Source: Neisseriaceae bacterium (lineage in GTDB: Bacteria; Pseudomonadota; Gammaproteobacteria; Burkholderiales; UBA11063). Taken from it: a stretch of 7,564 nt of DNA. This document shows, piece after piece, positions 1-6,029 of this stretch. Every line of letters begins with the position of its first letter. The stretch's first letter is position 1. A model generated the notes under the pieces. It made no database searches. It saw only the letters and a list, made by a program, of their open reading frames with translations, and was not told the origin of the DNA. The DNA lies in NCBI GenBank assembly GCA_027371515.1, contig DAHXMX010000044.1, positions 1 to 7,564 of the forward strand. The letters are read 5' to 3'. The position numbers were made by a program, and so were the translations under genes.

Positions 1-1
1 A

Positions 2-184
2 GTCAAACATTTAGCTGAATTTGGACTTCGTACCATCGAAAACGGGCGAATTGTGGTATGGATATTAGGATTTTACCTTGCTTTCTATATGTTAAGAAAT
101 AAATCAAGATTAATGCCTTCAGAAAAAATACTTTTTATTAATTTTGTACTGCTCAATGTGTTATATTTTATATTTATTTTTTAA
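2..184 (+). CDS. C-terminal end of an integral membrane protein (partial)
   Basis: An open frame enters from the left edge and runs 60 codons to TAA at 182-184. The N-terminal part of the gene is outside the window. The visible tail has a short polar stretch (residues 1-16, VKHLAEFGLRTIENGR), a hydrophobic segment at about 17-31, a basic loop (RNKSR) and a second hydrophobic segment at about 44-60 that ends the protein. This is the usual look of the last two membrane helices of a polytopic inner-membrane protein. I do not recognise the family. A polysaccharide polymerase or transporter tail is possible but not supported by any motif. It is the only real gene on the plus strand and converges on the minCD block, its stop lying 29 nt from the in-frame stop of the minE fragment. 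Sixty open codons in such AT-rich DNA, together with the membrane-like composition, argue that it is real. Confidence 0.5.
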   Translation, partial: VKHLAEFGLRTIENGRIVVWILGFYLAFYMLRNKSRLMPSEKILFINFVLLNVLYFIFIF

Positions 185-213
185 CAAATTGAAAACATTC
201 ATCTATTAATTTA

Positions 214-264
214 TCAATAGATACTTTGTCTTTTTTTTCCAAATATTTTTTCAATTAATGACAT
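214..264 (-). pseudogene. minE: Truncated minE: only the N-terminal membrane-targeting segment remains
   Basis: Two nt after the minD stop, exactly where minE sits in minCDE operons, an ATG (262-264) opens a frame starting MSLIEKIFGKK. This matches the amphipathic N-terminus of MinE proteins, which begin like MSLI..LFG.KK. The purine stretch AGGCGA upstream could serve as a weak ribosome site. After an A8 run the frame reads RQSIY and stops at TGA (214-216), giving 16 residues instead of the usual 80-90. The two alternative frames after the A8 run end after 19 and 29 residues in total. The anti-MinCD helix and the dimerising topological-specificity domain are therefore absent in every frame. 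MinE normally stimulates the MinD ATPase and drives pole-to-pole oscillation. I infer a truncated gene, with a complete minE elsewhere if the Min system works. A bare membrane-binding peptide is a less likely reading. Confidence 0.6.
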
Positions 265-266
265 AA

Positions 267-1079
267 TTATTCGCCTGAAAAAATTCTTTTAAATAAACCC
301 TTTTTCTCAACTGTAGTATATTTTAATGGTACTTCTTTGCCCATAAAACGCGCAACAACATCTAGATAGGCTTGTGATACGGGAGTGCCAGTAAAATTAA
401 TAACTGGATTACCAGTATTTGAAGCCTGTAATACATCTTTAGATTCAGGAATAACTCCAATTATTGGTATGCGTAAAACATCTTCTATATCAACCAGAGA
501 AAGCATATCACCGGCAACCACCCTTGAAGGATTATAACGAGTTACCAATAAATATGGTTTTATTTTTTCTCTACCCTCTAAAGCACGCTTTGATTTAGAT
601 GCTAATAAACCTAAAATACGGTCTGAATCGCGAACTGAAGATACTTCAGGGTTAGTTACTACAATTGCTTCATCAGCAAAATATAATGCCATAAAAGCAC
701 CATTTTCAATACCAGCTGGTGAATCACATACTATATAATCAAAATCTTTAGCTAATTCAGTTAAAACACGCTCAACACCATCTTGCGTTAGTGCTTCTTT
801 GTCTTTAGTTTGCGACGCTGCTAGAATAAATAAATTATCAGTTGATTTGTCTTTTATTAAAGCTTGATGAAGAGTAGCATTACCATTAATTACATCTACA
901 AAATCATATACCACACGCCTCTCACAGCCTAATATTAAATCCAGATTTCGAAGCCCTATATCAAAATCAATCACGACTGTTTTAGCACCAGTTAGTGCCA
1001 AACCAGTTGCAAAACTAGCCGACGTGGTTGTTTTACCAACTCCACCTTTACCTGATGTAATAACTATAATTTTTGCCAT
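267..1079 (-). CDS. minD: Septum-site-determining ATPase MinD
   Basis: MinD is a ParA/MinD-family ATPase. It dimerises on the inner membrane when bound to ATP, recruits MinC, and so restricts FtsZ assembly to midcell. The protein has 270 residues, the normal length. Visible motifs are the deviant Walker A KGGVGKTT (11-18, signature K11 and catalytic K16), switch I around DFDIGLRNLD (38-47, D40), the second Walker region CDSPAGIE (118-125), and a basic amphipathic C-terminus KKGLFKRIF (259-267) that serves as the membrane-targeting helix. I start at ATG 1077-1079 because GGAG lies six nt upstream. The longer frame would begin at a TTG that overlaps this ribosome site and would add five residues not found in the family. 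It lies 22 nt after minC and 2 nt before the minE fragment. All key residues look intact, in contrast to its neighbours. Confidence 0.97.
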   Translation of the reverse strand: MAKIIVITSGKGGVGKTTTSASFATGLALTGAKTVVIDFDIGLRNLDLILGCERRVVYDFVDVINGNATLHQALIKDKSTDNLFILAASQTKDKEALTQDGVERVLTELAKDFDYIVCDSPAGIENGAFMALYFADEAIVVTNPEVSSVRDSDRILGLLASKSKRALEGREKIKPYLLVTRYNPSRVVAGDMLSLVDIEDVLRIPIIGVIPESKDVLQASNTGNPVINFTGTPVSQAYLDVVARFMGKEVPLKYTTVEKKGLFKRIFSGE

Positions 1080-1101
1080 ATAATACTCCAACAATTCTTT
1101 T

Positions 1102-1785
1102 TTATACTTTACGTCCCAAAGGTGATATAACCAAACGATTATTTACATCTAATTTTACCATTACAGTTTGATGTGATATGTTATCAGGCAACTTAGCCTC
1201 TATATTACGATAAATACCACCTATGGAAATAAATTCGGGATTAAATTTGCTAACAAATATTCTAGCATTTTTATCTCCCGTAGATCCAGCAATTAATCTT
1301 CCACGAGCCTCGCCAAATACTTGTATATTACCAGTTGCAATTACTTCTGCATTATTTGATACAAAATTTGTAATTATTATATCGCCGTCATTTTCTAATT
1401 TAATACCACTACGTAATACTTCATCATATATTATGGTTTTATTATATACATTTTTGATACTTGATTTGGTATCATAACTACCTGGATAATCAATAACCTG
1501 TACGCCTAATATGTTGTTAAATCCAACAGTATATTGATTTTTAAATATTGAATGAATTAGCACATTTAATGACTCAGCAGATTTTAAAATCCCAGCAATC
1601 AACTGAGTTAATAAATTAATCTCTATTAATTCATCCAAAACTATCACGACGTTATTATACTTATGTTCTAATGTTAATAAGTTTTTAAATTTAAGCGCGA
1701 GTTGCTCAATTTCTATTTTTGAATTAATATGTAACATAAAAAATTCAAATTTAGCATAGTTAAATTTTATATTAGGTTTTATCAT
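1102..1785 (-). CDS. minC: Septum-site-determining protein MinC
   Basis: MinC inhibits FtsZ polymerisation when recruited to the membrane by MinD. The 227-residue protein has the expected two parts. The N-terminal alpha/beta FtsZ-binding domain (about 5-100) is poorly conserved. A linker follows, then the C-terminal right-handed beta-helix dimerisation and MinD-binding domain (about 122-224), with RSG (125-127), GD (134-135), AEVIATGNIQVFG (146-158), RGRLIAG (161-167) and ARIF (174-177). Several family positions differ: RSGI where RSGQ is usual, NAE where GAE is usual, ATGNIQVFG where ADGNIHVYG is usual. The start is ATG 1783-1785 with no clear Shine-Dalgarno sequence. Another Met at residue 17 would remove the first strand of the domain. 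It opens the min block after a 108-nt gap and is probably co-transcribed with minD. Confidence 0.92.
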   Translation of the reverse strand: MIKPNIKFNYAKFEFFMLHINSKIEIEQLALKFKNLLTLEHKYNNVVIVLDELIEINLLTQLIAGILKSAESLNVLIHSIFKNQYTVGFNNILGVQVIDYPGSYDTKSSIKNVYNKTIIYDEVLRSGIKLENDGDIIITNFVSNNAEVIATGNIQVFGEARGRLIAGSTGDKNARIFVSKFNPEFISIGGIYRNIEAKLPDNISHQTVMVKLDVNNRLVISPLGRKV

Positions 1786-1813
1786 TTGTACATTTTAAAA
1801 ACATATTTGCGCT

Positions 1814-1822
1814 ATTTTAACA
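1814..1822 (-). promoter_or_regulatory. Candidate extended -10 promoter for minCD
   Basis: In the 108-nt gap upstream of minC the minus strand reads TGTTAAAAT, which fits an extended -10 (TGnTATAAT) with one mismatch in the hexamer. Transcription would start near 1807, about 22 nt before the minC ATG. No good -35 stands at the ideal distance. CTTATA 15 nt upstream is the nearest candidate. In AT-rich DNA such matches arise by chance, so this is suggestive only. It would allow minCD to be expressed separately from the upstream cluster. Confidence 0.3.
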
Positions 1823-1893
1823 TACATTTAACAATATAAGTATAAATATTGCTGTTACCATCCACTTAATCAAAATTTCTAGTTCTTAAGATG

Positions 1894-2616
1894 CTAGTAT
1901 TTTTTCTTAAAATGTTTAATAAAATTTGGAATAAGCAACATTAAACCGAGTATTAATAAAGGTGACCATATTTTATAATTTAATAATATATCAGTAGATA
2001 ATTCACCACCATTTGCTATACTATCTCTTACGCCAGCTCCAATGAATGAATAAATAATTGATGTAGGCAATATACCTAGAAATGTAGAAATTATGAAATC
2101 TCGTATTGATACATTAACCATTGCTGCTGCAATATTAATCACCCAAAAAGGAATCACTGCAACTAATCTTAAACCAATTAAATTCATTAATAAACTATTT
2201 CTATCGTGTCCAGAAATAAAATATTTAAATTTATGAAAGCGATTTTCAAACTGTTTACGAAATATATATTTAACAAAGATAAAATTTAGTATTGCACCCA
2301 CTAAATAACTGATTACTACTATAACACTTCCCCATAACGCTCCCCAAATAAATCCAGCAATTAAATCAAATGCTATCGTACCAGGAATACACAATATAAT
2401 AAGAATAACATATAACCCAAAAAATGTAACAATAAACGCTATTGGATAACAAAATTTCAAATTTAAAAAATAAGAATTATATGTACTAAAACCATTTATA
2501 CCTAAATATTTAAATAAATTATAATGCTGTAACATTAATATAAATAAAATAACAATTGTTAACGTTACAATAAGTTTAAATAATTTTTTTTTGATTTTTA
2601 CGCGCATAATATTCAT
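1894..2616 (-). CDS. TVP38/TMEM64 family inner-membrane protein (DedA superfamily)
   Basis: A 240-residue polytopic membrane protein of the SNARE-associated/VTT (DedA) superfamily. Hydrophobic segments lie at about 12-30, 57-76, 82-108, 148-170, 174-196 and 215-232. The family pattern is visible as CIPGT (76-80) followed by a Gly-rich re-entrant and helix region (AGFIWGALWG, 87-96), then GLRLVAVIPFWVIN (148-161, with R150, P156, F157 and N161) and GILPTS with FIGAG (181-195). Members of this superfamily are linked to lipid scrambling and membrane homeostasis, but the substrate of the bacterial TVP38 branch is not settled. The ATG is two nt after the stop of the preceding small gene, with little Shine-Dalgarno, so translational coupling is likely. 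A second ATG at codon 4 is equally usable. An A9 run spans codons 9-11. It ends the upstream cluster. Confidence 0.85.
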   Translation of the reverse strand: MNIMRVKIKKKLFKLIVTLTIVILFILMLQHYNLFKYLGINGFSTYNSYFLNLKFCYPIAFIVTFFGLYVILIILCIPGTIAFDLIAGFIWGALWGSVIVVISYLVGAILNFIFVKYIFRKQFENRFHKFKYFISGHDRNSLLMNLIGLRLVAVIPFWVINIAAAMVNVSIRDFIISTFLGILPTSIIYSFIGAGVRDSIANGGELSTDILLNYKIWSPLLILGLMLLIPNFIKHFKKKY

Positions 2617-2618
2617 AT

Positions 2619-2954
2619 TTAATTCAAATCATTATTTCGTTTAATTAATGCATTACCAATTAAATCATCATTATTATAGGATTTTTTATGCTCCTGTAAT
2701 TTTAAGTAACCATGAACAAGAAGTACACCTTGAATAATTATTATCAATAGCATTAATGTACCTAAAGTGCGATAGATTGTTTTTTTTACAGTACGTGCAT
2801 GAACTCTTTTTATATCTTCATAAGACTGTTCAATTAATTCTTTATAAATGAGTTTTTCTTTATCTGTAGTTGCATTATTTAGTTTATTTTTAAGATCTTC
2901 AATTCGTTTACTCAAGACATCTAACATTGATTTTTTAATCATTTTATTTACCAT
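2619..2954 (-). CDS. Small coiled-coil protein with one transmembrane helix, unknown function
   Basis: Family not recognised. With the ATG at 2952-2954 the product has 111 residues. Residues 8-55 are highly charged and helical with heptad-like spacing (SKRIEDLKNKLNN, DKEKLIYKELIEQSYEDIKR). They are followed by a basic patch (RTVKKTIYR) and one strong hydrophobic helix at about 63-83 (TLGTLMLLIIIIQGVLLVHGY), then a polar 28-residue tail. Positive charges before the helix predict a cytoplasmic N-terminus and a periplasmic tail. A TTG just before the ATG extends the frame by one codon, and ATG at 2940-2942 is an alternative start with GATGG eight nt upstream. It sits 27 nt after the polytopic protein and 2 nt before the TVP38 gene, which suggests a shared operon and perhaps a partner role in a membrane complex. 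An A8 run lies just before the helix. Confidence 0.65.
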   Translation of the reverse strand: MVNKMIKKSMLDVLSKRIEDLKNKLNNATTDKEKLIYKELIEQSYEDIKRVHARTVKKTIYRTLGTLMLLIIIIQGVLLVHGYLKLQEHKKSYNNDDLIGNALIKRNNDLN

Positions 2955-2981
2955 CAACTATATTTAACATAATAATGTTAT

Positions 2982-3557
2982 TTAATAAGTTTTTTTAAAT
3001 AAACTTATTACTGAAATAATAAATAATGGAATATCTATAAAATAATCGAAAATATTCTTTGACGGAATAATTTCAAAATAATATGCAGCAGTACTGATTA
3101 ACAATATCCAAGCATATTTTTTATTGATCAGATACACCATAATATTAAAACACATAACACCAACTATCATATATAAATTAAGACTATAGCCATGTGAATA
3201 TATATCATAATCAATAACCCCAAAAGCACTTAAGTATAACATGACACTAAGTATAATATTTAATAAAGATATTTTTTTAGGCAAGAAGATCATATTTTGG
3301 TAATATATTACTTTATTAATATATGCTACCATGATTAAACAAATAAAAGTTACACTTAAATCGGAATATAAACCTCGTAATAGTATAGCCACAGAAAAAT
3401 TATCATAAATAGGCATATACAAATAAATAAAAAAAAGCATTATTGAATAAACAAACAATTTTTTACTATTATTTTTAGTAAACCAATCTAATAAATATAA
3501 GCTTAATGTAGTTAAAAATAATGCAGATGCACTTAACTCTAAGTATTTAGCAAACAT
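2982..3557 (-). CDS. Polytopic inner-membrane protein, unknown function
   Basis: A 191-residue, very hydrophobic protein that I cannot assign to a family. Hydrophobic stretches lie at about 6-24, 34-50, 66-81, 97-114, 125-144, 148-163 and 172-187, so six or seven membrane helices. Polar residues likely to face a loop or active surface cluster at RGLYSDLS (61-68) and DYDIYSHGYS (116-125). The start is ATG 3555-3557, only two nt after the stop of the beta-propeller gene. The tetramer AAGG lies nine nt upstream inside the end of that gene, so translation is probably coupled. The tight pairing with a membrane-anchored periplasmic propeller suggests the two act together at the envelope, for example on a surface glycan. 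This is inference from context only. Confidence 0.75.
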   Translation of the reverse strand: MFAKYLELSASALFLTTLSLYLLDWFTKNNSKKLFVYSIMLFFIYLYMPIYDNFSVAILLRGLYSDLSVTFICLIMVAYINKVIYYQNMIFLPKKISLLNIILSVMLYLSAFGVIDYDIYSHGYSLNLYMIVGVMCFNIMVYLINKKYAWILLISTAAYYFEIIPSKNIFDYFIDIPLFIISVISLFKKTY

Positions 3558-3559
3558 TA

Positions 3560-4699
3560 TTAAATGCCTTGAACTTTATCAAACAACCACTTTTGATTAA
3601 ATCTTAAGTGTTTAATTGCCGATCTATTATAAGTATATGTAATATCTATAAAATCGTTTTTTATCTGAATAGCTGGATATGAAAATTCTTTTTGAGGAGC
3701 ATTTTCAATTAAATAAATATTTTTCCAATTATATCCATTAGTTGACCATGATAAATACAGCTTATTGCGCCCTTGAATATCATTATGTACCATTAAATAT
3801 TTAAAATCACCTAGTCTAGCAACTACTACAGATGAGTCACGATTATTTAGATTGGTTTGCTTAATATCTGACCAAGTCAATCCACCATCTTGAGTTGTTT
3901 GATAATATAAATGATGATCTTGCTTGCTAGAATTACGCAAGTAGGCAAATGCCATATTTTTATTAATAGGTAAAATAGCTGGCTGAATAAAACTATTTCG
4001 AGATGTAAGACGTATCTGTGAAACAAAATGTGCATTAGCATCAAAATATAATATTTCTGGATACTTACGAATCATTTCATGATAAACAGGTAAATAAAAA
4101 CCACCATTAGTAAGATTAATTGCATGAGTACGATCAAGCGTACTGTTATTAGCAAATGGACTTAAATATAATTTACCAACAAATTGCCAAGTTGTTCCAT
4201 TATCTATAGATATAAAATGATTAAGATTACTACCAGACCATCCACCAATCAATCCAACTGATACCACAAAAATATGTAAAATATTATTATGATCCAGATA
4301 AATAACAGGATTACCAAGTTTACTAGCAAATCTACCATCAGCATTAGTTAAGCTTTGACGAGTAATAATTGGTATTGCATATGACCAATTGCCATTATGA
4401 AATTTAGATTGCCATATCTTCACATCTGGTTTACCCTCGTGACTACCTGCAAACCATACTGATATTAAATCTCCATTATTTAATACCTCAACACTTGAAG
4501 CATGAGATACTTTTAAAAATTTAGGTTCTTGAATTAAATATGATTCAAAATACGCTTTATTTAACTCACTATAACTATTATTATTAATTTGAAACTGTAA
4601 ATGTTGATGATCAATATTTTTATTTTTAAAATATAACAAACTAATTAATAGTAATAGTATTAAAAGATATATTAAATCTATATTTAATCTTCTAATCAA
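3560..4699 (-). CDS. Membrane-anchored BNR-repeat sialidase-like beta-propeller protein
   Basis: The 379-residue protein has an N-terminal anchor (basic IRR, hydrophobic helix about 9-24) and then a periplasmic domain built like the bacterial BNR/sialidase-like six-bladed propellers. Asp-boxes are seen as SIDNGTTW (164-171), TQDGGLTW (269-276) and a degenerate STNGYNW (319-325). The family-like block HASSVEVLNNGDLISVWFAG (66-85) is followed by EGKPDVKIW (88-96), and LPVYHE (203-208) and TYTYNR (354-359) are also present. The classical exo-sialidase FRIP arginine motif is not present at the expected N-terminal place, so hydrolysis of sialic acid should not be assumed. Another glycan-binding or glycosidase role is possible. 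Translation appears to start at TTG 4697-4699, the first possible codon after an in-frame TAA; no other start would keep the anchor. It follows the oxidoreductase gene by seven nt. Confidence 0.8.
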   Translation of the reverse strand: MIRRLNIDLIYLLILLLLISLLYFKNKNIDHQHLQFQINNNSYSELNKAYFESYLIQEPKFLKVSHASSVEVLNNGDLISVWFAGSHEGKPDVKIWQSKFHNGNWSYAIPIITRQSLTNADGRFASKLGNPVIYLDHNNILHIFVVSVGLIGGWSGSNLNHFISIDNGTTWQFVGKLYLSPFANNSTLDRTHAINLTNGGFYLPVYHEMIRKYPEILYFDANAHFVSQIRLTSRNSFIQPAILPINKNMAFAYLRNSSKQDHHLYYQTTQDGGLTWSDIKQTNLNNRDSSVVVARLGDFKYLMVHNDIQGRNKLYLSWSTNGYNWKNIYLIENAPQKEFSYPAIQIKNDFIDITYTYNRSAIKHLRFNQKWLFDKVQGI

Positions 4700-4706
4700 T
4701 TAAATT

Positions 4707-5714
4707 TCACTTTATAACAGAATTAATATTATCAATAAGAGCAATAACATTACCCATTTGACTTAAATTAAAACGCTCTGGATTAATTACAATTTGCTTA
4801 TACATTTCAGGATGATAAGGAGACGCACCCTGCGTTGCTAAACCAACCACCTCTTGAGCTAATATCTTACCTGAAATAGCATTTATTTTTACCAAATCAT
4901 CTGAATTTAACAACTCAAGATTAATTATCTCATCTAATGATCTTCCACCTAATTTAATATAACCTTTAGCACCAGTAATAATTAATGTACACTCAATATT
5001 TTTAGGCTCTGCAGCAATTGATATTTCAACCGAACCACCAAAACCACCAAAATCAAGTAAAGCATATATAGTATCATTGACATCCGTATTTTTAAATTTT
5101 GTATTAAATCCATTTGCAGCAACTACATTTGGTACTTTAGATAAAATAAACTGCATAGCATCAAGATAATGAATACCAAATTCGCGTAGTATACCACCTC
5201 CAGTTTGCATTGTTCCGCGCCATCCGACAAAATAATCAATAGGTCGTTGCCAGCGTTGCACTAGACTAACTCCGCGAATCTCACCTAAGATATTTTGTTC
5301 AATAATTTGCTTTGTTATTTGTACTGTAGGATTTAACCTTACTTGCAATACACCAAATATATTGACATTATTATTCAATGCGTGATTACAAAGTATATCT
5401 AATTCAGATTTGGTAAATGTAGCTGGTTTCTCCATTATTACGTCACGTTTCAACCTAATCGCACGATAAGCTTGTTCAAAGTGTAGATTATTAGGAGTTA
5501 AAATAATAATGCAATTAACATTTAAATCATTAAACAACTCATCTTCTGATTGATAAGCAATAACATTTAATTCTTTACTATACTTAACTTTTAAATCAGT
5601 TTTTGGATCATAAACTCCAACTAAATTATACATATCTGAATTATTTTGTATTGCACTTAAGTGTCTATTAAAAATAGCACCTAAACCCAATACAGCAACA
5701 TTATATTTTGCCAT
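4707..5714 (-). CDS. Gfo/Idh/MocA-family NAD(P)-dependent sugar oxidoreductase
   Basis: A 335-residue dehydrogenase with an N-terminal Rossmann fold: VAVLGLGAIFNRH (6-18), an acidic residue at the end of strand 2 (VYDP, D36), ILTPNNLH (71-78) and the family EKP motif (95-97, catalytic-site lysine K96). The C-terminal alpha/beta domain carries GVLQVRLNP (121-129), GWRGTMQTGGG (164-174) and GIHYLD (180-185, H182 and D185 in the usual catalytic places). The LQ-R and GGG-x-GIH-x-x-D pattern recalls WlbA/WbpB-type nucleotide-sugar 3-dehydrogenases, so a role in making an amino or keto sugar for surface glycans is plausible, but the substrate is not shown. I start at ATG 5712-5714 with AGGTG six nt upstream, overlapping the yhbY stop codon. 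A GTG three codons earlier lies inside that ribosome site. Confidence 0.87.
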   Translation of the reverse strand: MAKYNVAVLGLGAIFNRHLSAIQNNSDMYNLVGVYDPKTDLKVKYSKELNVIAYQSEDELFNDLNVNCIIILTPNNLHFEQAYRAIRLKRDVIMEKPATFTKSELDILCNHALNNNVNIFGVLQVRLNPTVQITKQIIEQNILGEIRGVSLVQRWQRPIDYFVGWRGTMQTGGGILREFGIHYLDAMQFILSKVPNVVAANGFNTKFKNTDVNDTIYALLDFGGFGGSVEISIAAEPKNIECTLIITGAKGYIKLGGRSLDEIINLELLNSDDLVKINAISGKILAQEVVGLATQGASPYHPEMYKQIVINPERFNLSQMGNVIALIDNINSVIK

Positions 5715-5717
5715 TAA

Positions 5718-5722
5718 ATACA
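5718..5722 (-). promoter_or_regulatory. Ribosome binding site that fixes the oxidoreductase start
   Basis: The minus strand reads TAGGTG immediately after and overlapping the yhbY stop, followed by an A/T spacer and ATG GCA AAA. The AGGTG core is well spaced for ATG 5712-5714 and contains the alternative GTG, which argues against the longer reading. Confidence 0.6.
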
Positions 5723-5723
5723 C

Positions 5724-6029
5724 CTACTTTATATTAACCAAATTTATTTTTTTCTTTTTATCATTTGCTTTATATACTACGATTAATTTTCCAATATGTT
5801 GAACAAAATGACACTCCGTTTTATGACATATTTCATCAATTAATTGTAATCTTAATTCTCTATCATCCCCTAAAACTCGAATTTTAATTAACTCATGAGC
5901 ACTTAAATTTAGTTTTATTTCTTTTAATACAGCAGAAGTTAAACCTTTATCTCCTATTGTAACTACGGGATTAAGATTATGAGCATAACCTTTTAAATAT
6001 TGTTTTTGTTTCACACTCAAATTTTTCAT
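5724..6029 (-). CDS. yhbY: YhbY family ribosome-assembly RNA-binding protein
   Basis: A 101-residue single-domain CRM (CRS1/YhbY) protein, the normal length. It opens with LSVKQKQYLKGYAHNLNPVV (4-23) and has the GxxG-type loop IGDKGLT (25-31), HELIKIRVLGDDRE (45-58) and QHIGKLIVVYK (77-87), closely matching the family. YhbY binds pre-50S particles and takes part in large-subunit assembly in the cytoplasm. A lysine-rich tail (KANDKKKK) extends the RNA-binding surface. The ATG (6027-6029) overlaps the TGA of pgi in an ATGA, and no strong Shine-Dalgarno stands before it, so its translation probably depends on ribosomes finishing pgi. The stop codon TAG overlaps the ribosome site of the next gene. 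Confidence 0.95.
   Translation of the reverse strand: MKNLSVKQKQYLKGYAHNLNPVVTIGDKGLTSAVLKEIKLNLSAHELIKIRVLGDDRELRLQLIDEICHKTECHFVQHIGKLIVVYKANDKKKKINLVNIK

Noticed and set aside
185..266. Bidirectional terminator between the convergent genes
   Set aside because: Only A/T runs are present; I could not find a paired stem.
1080..1094. Five-residue longer MinD starting at TTG
   Set aside because: The TTG overlaps the GGAG ribosome site of the ATG at 1079, and MinD proteins begin MAKII.
1223..1477. Plus-strand open frame of 84 codons opposite minC
   Set aside because: It lies wholly inside the well-supported minC on the other strand and resembles no known protein; treated as a chance frame.
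1862..1905. Possible terminator hairpin after the TVP38 gene (CTAG repeats around CTTAAG)
   Set aside because: The stem is only four base pairs, with no GC-rich core and no proper T-run on the minus strand; it could form by chance.
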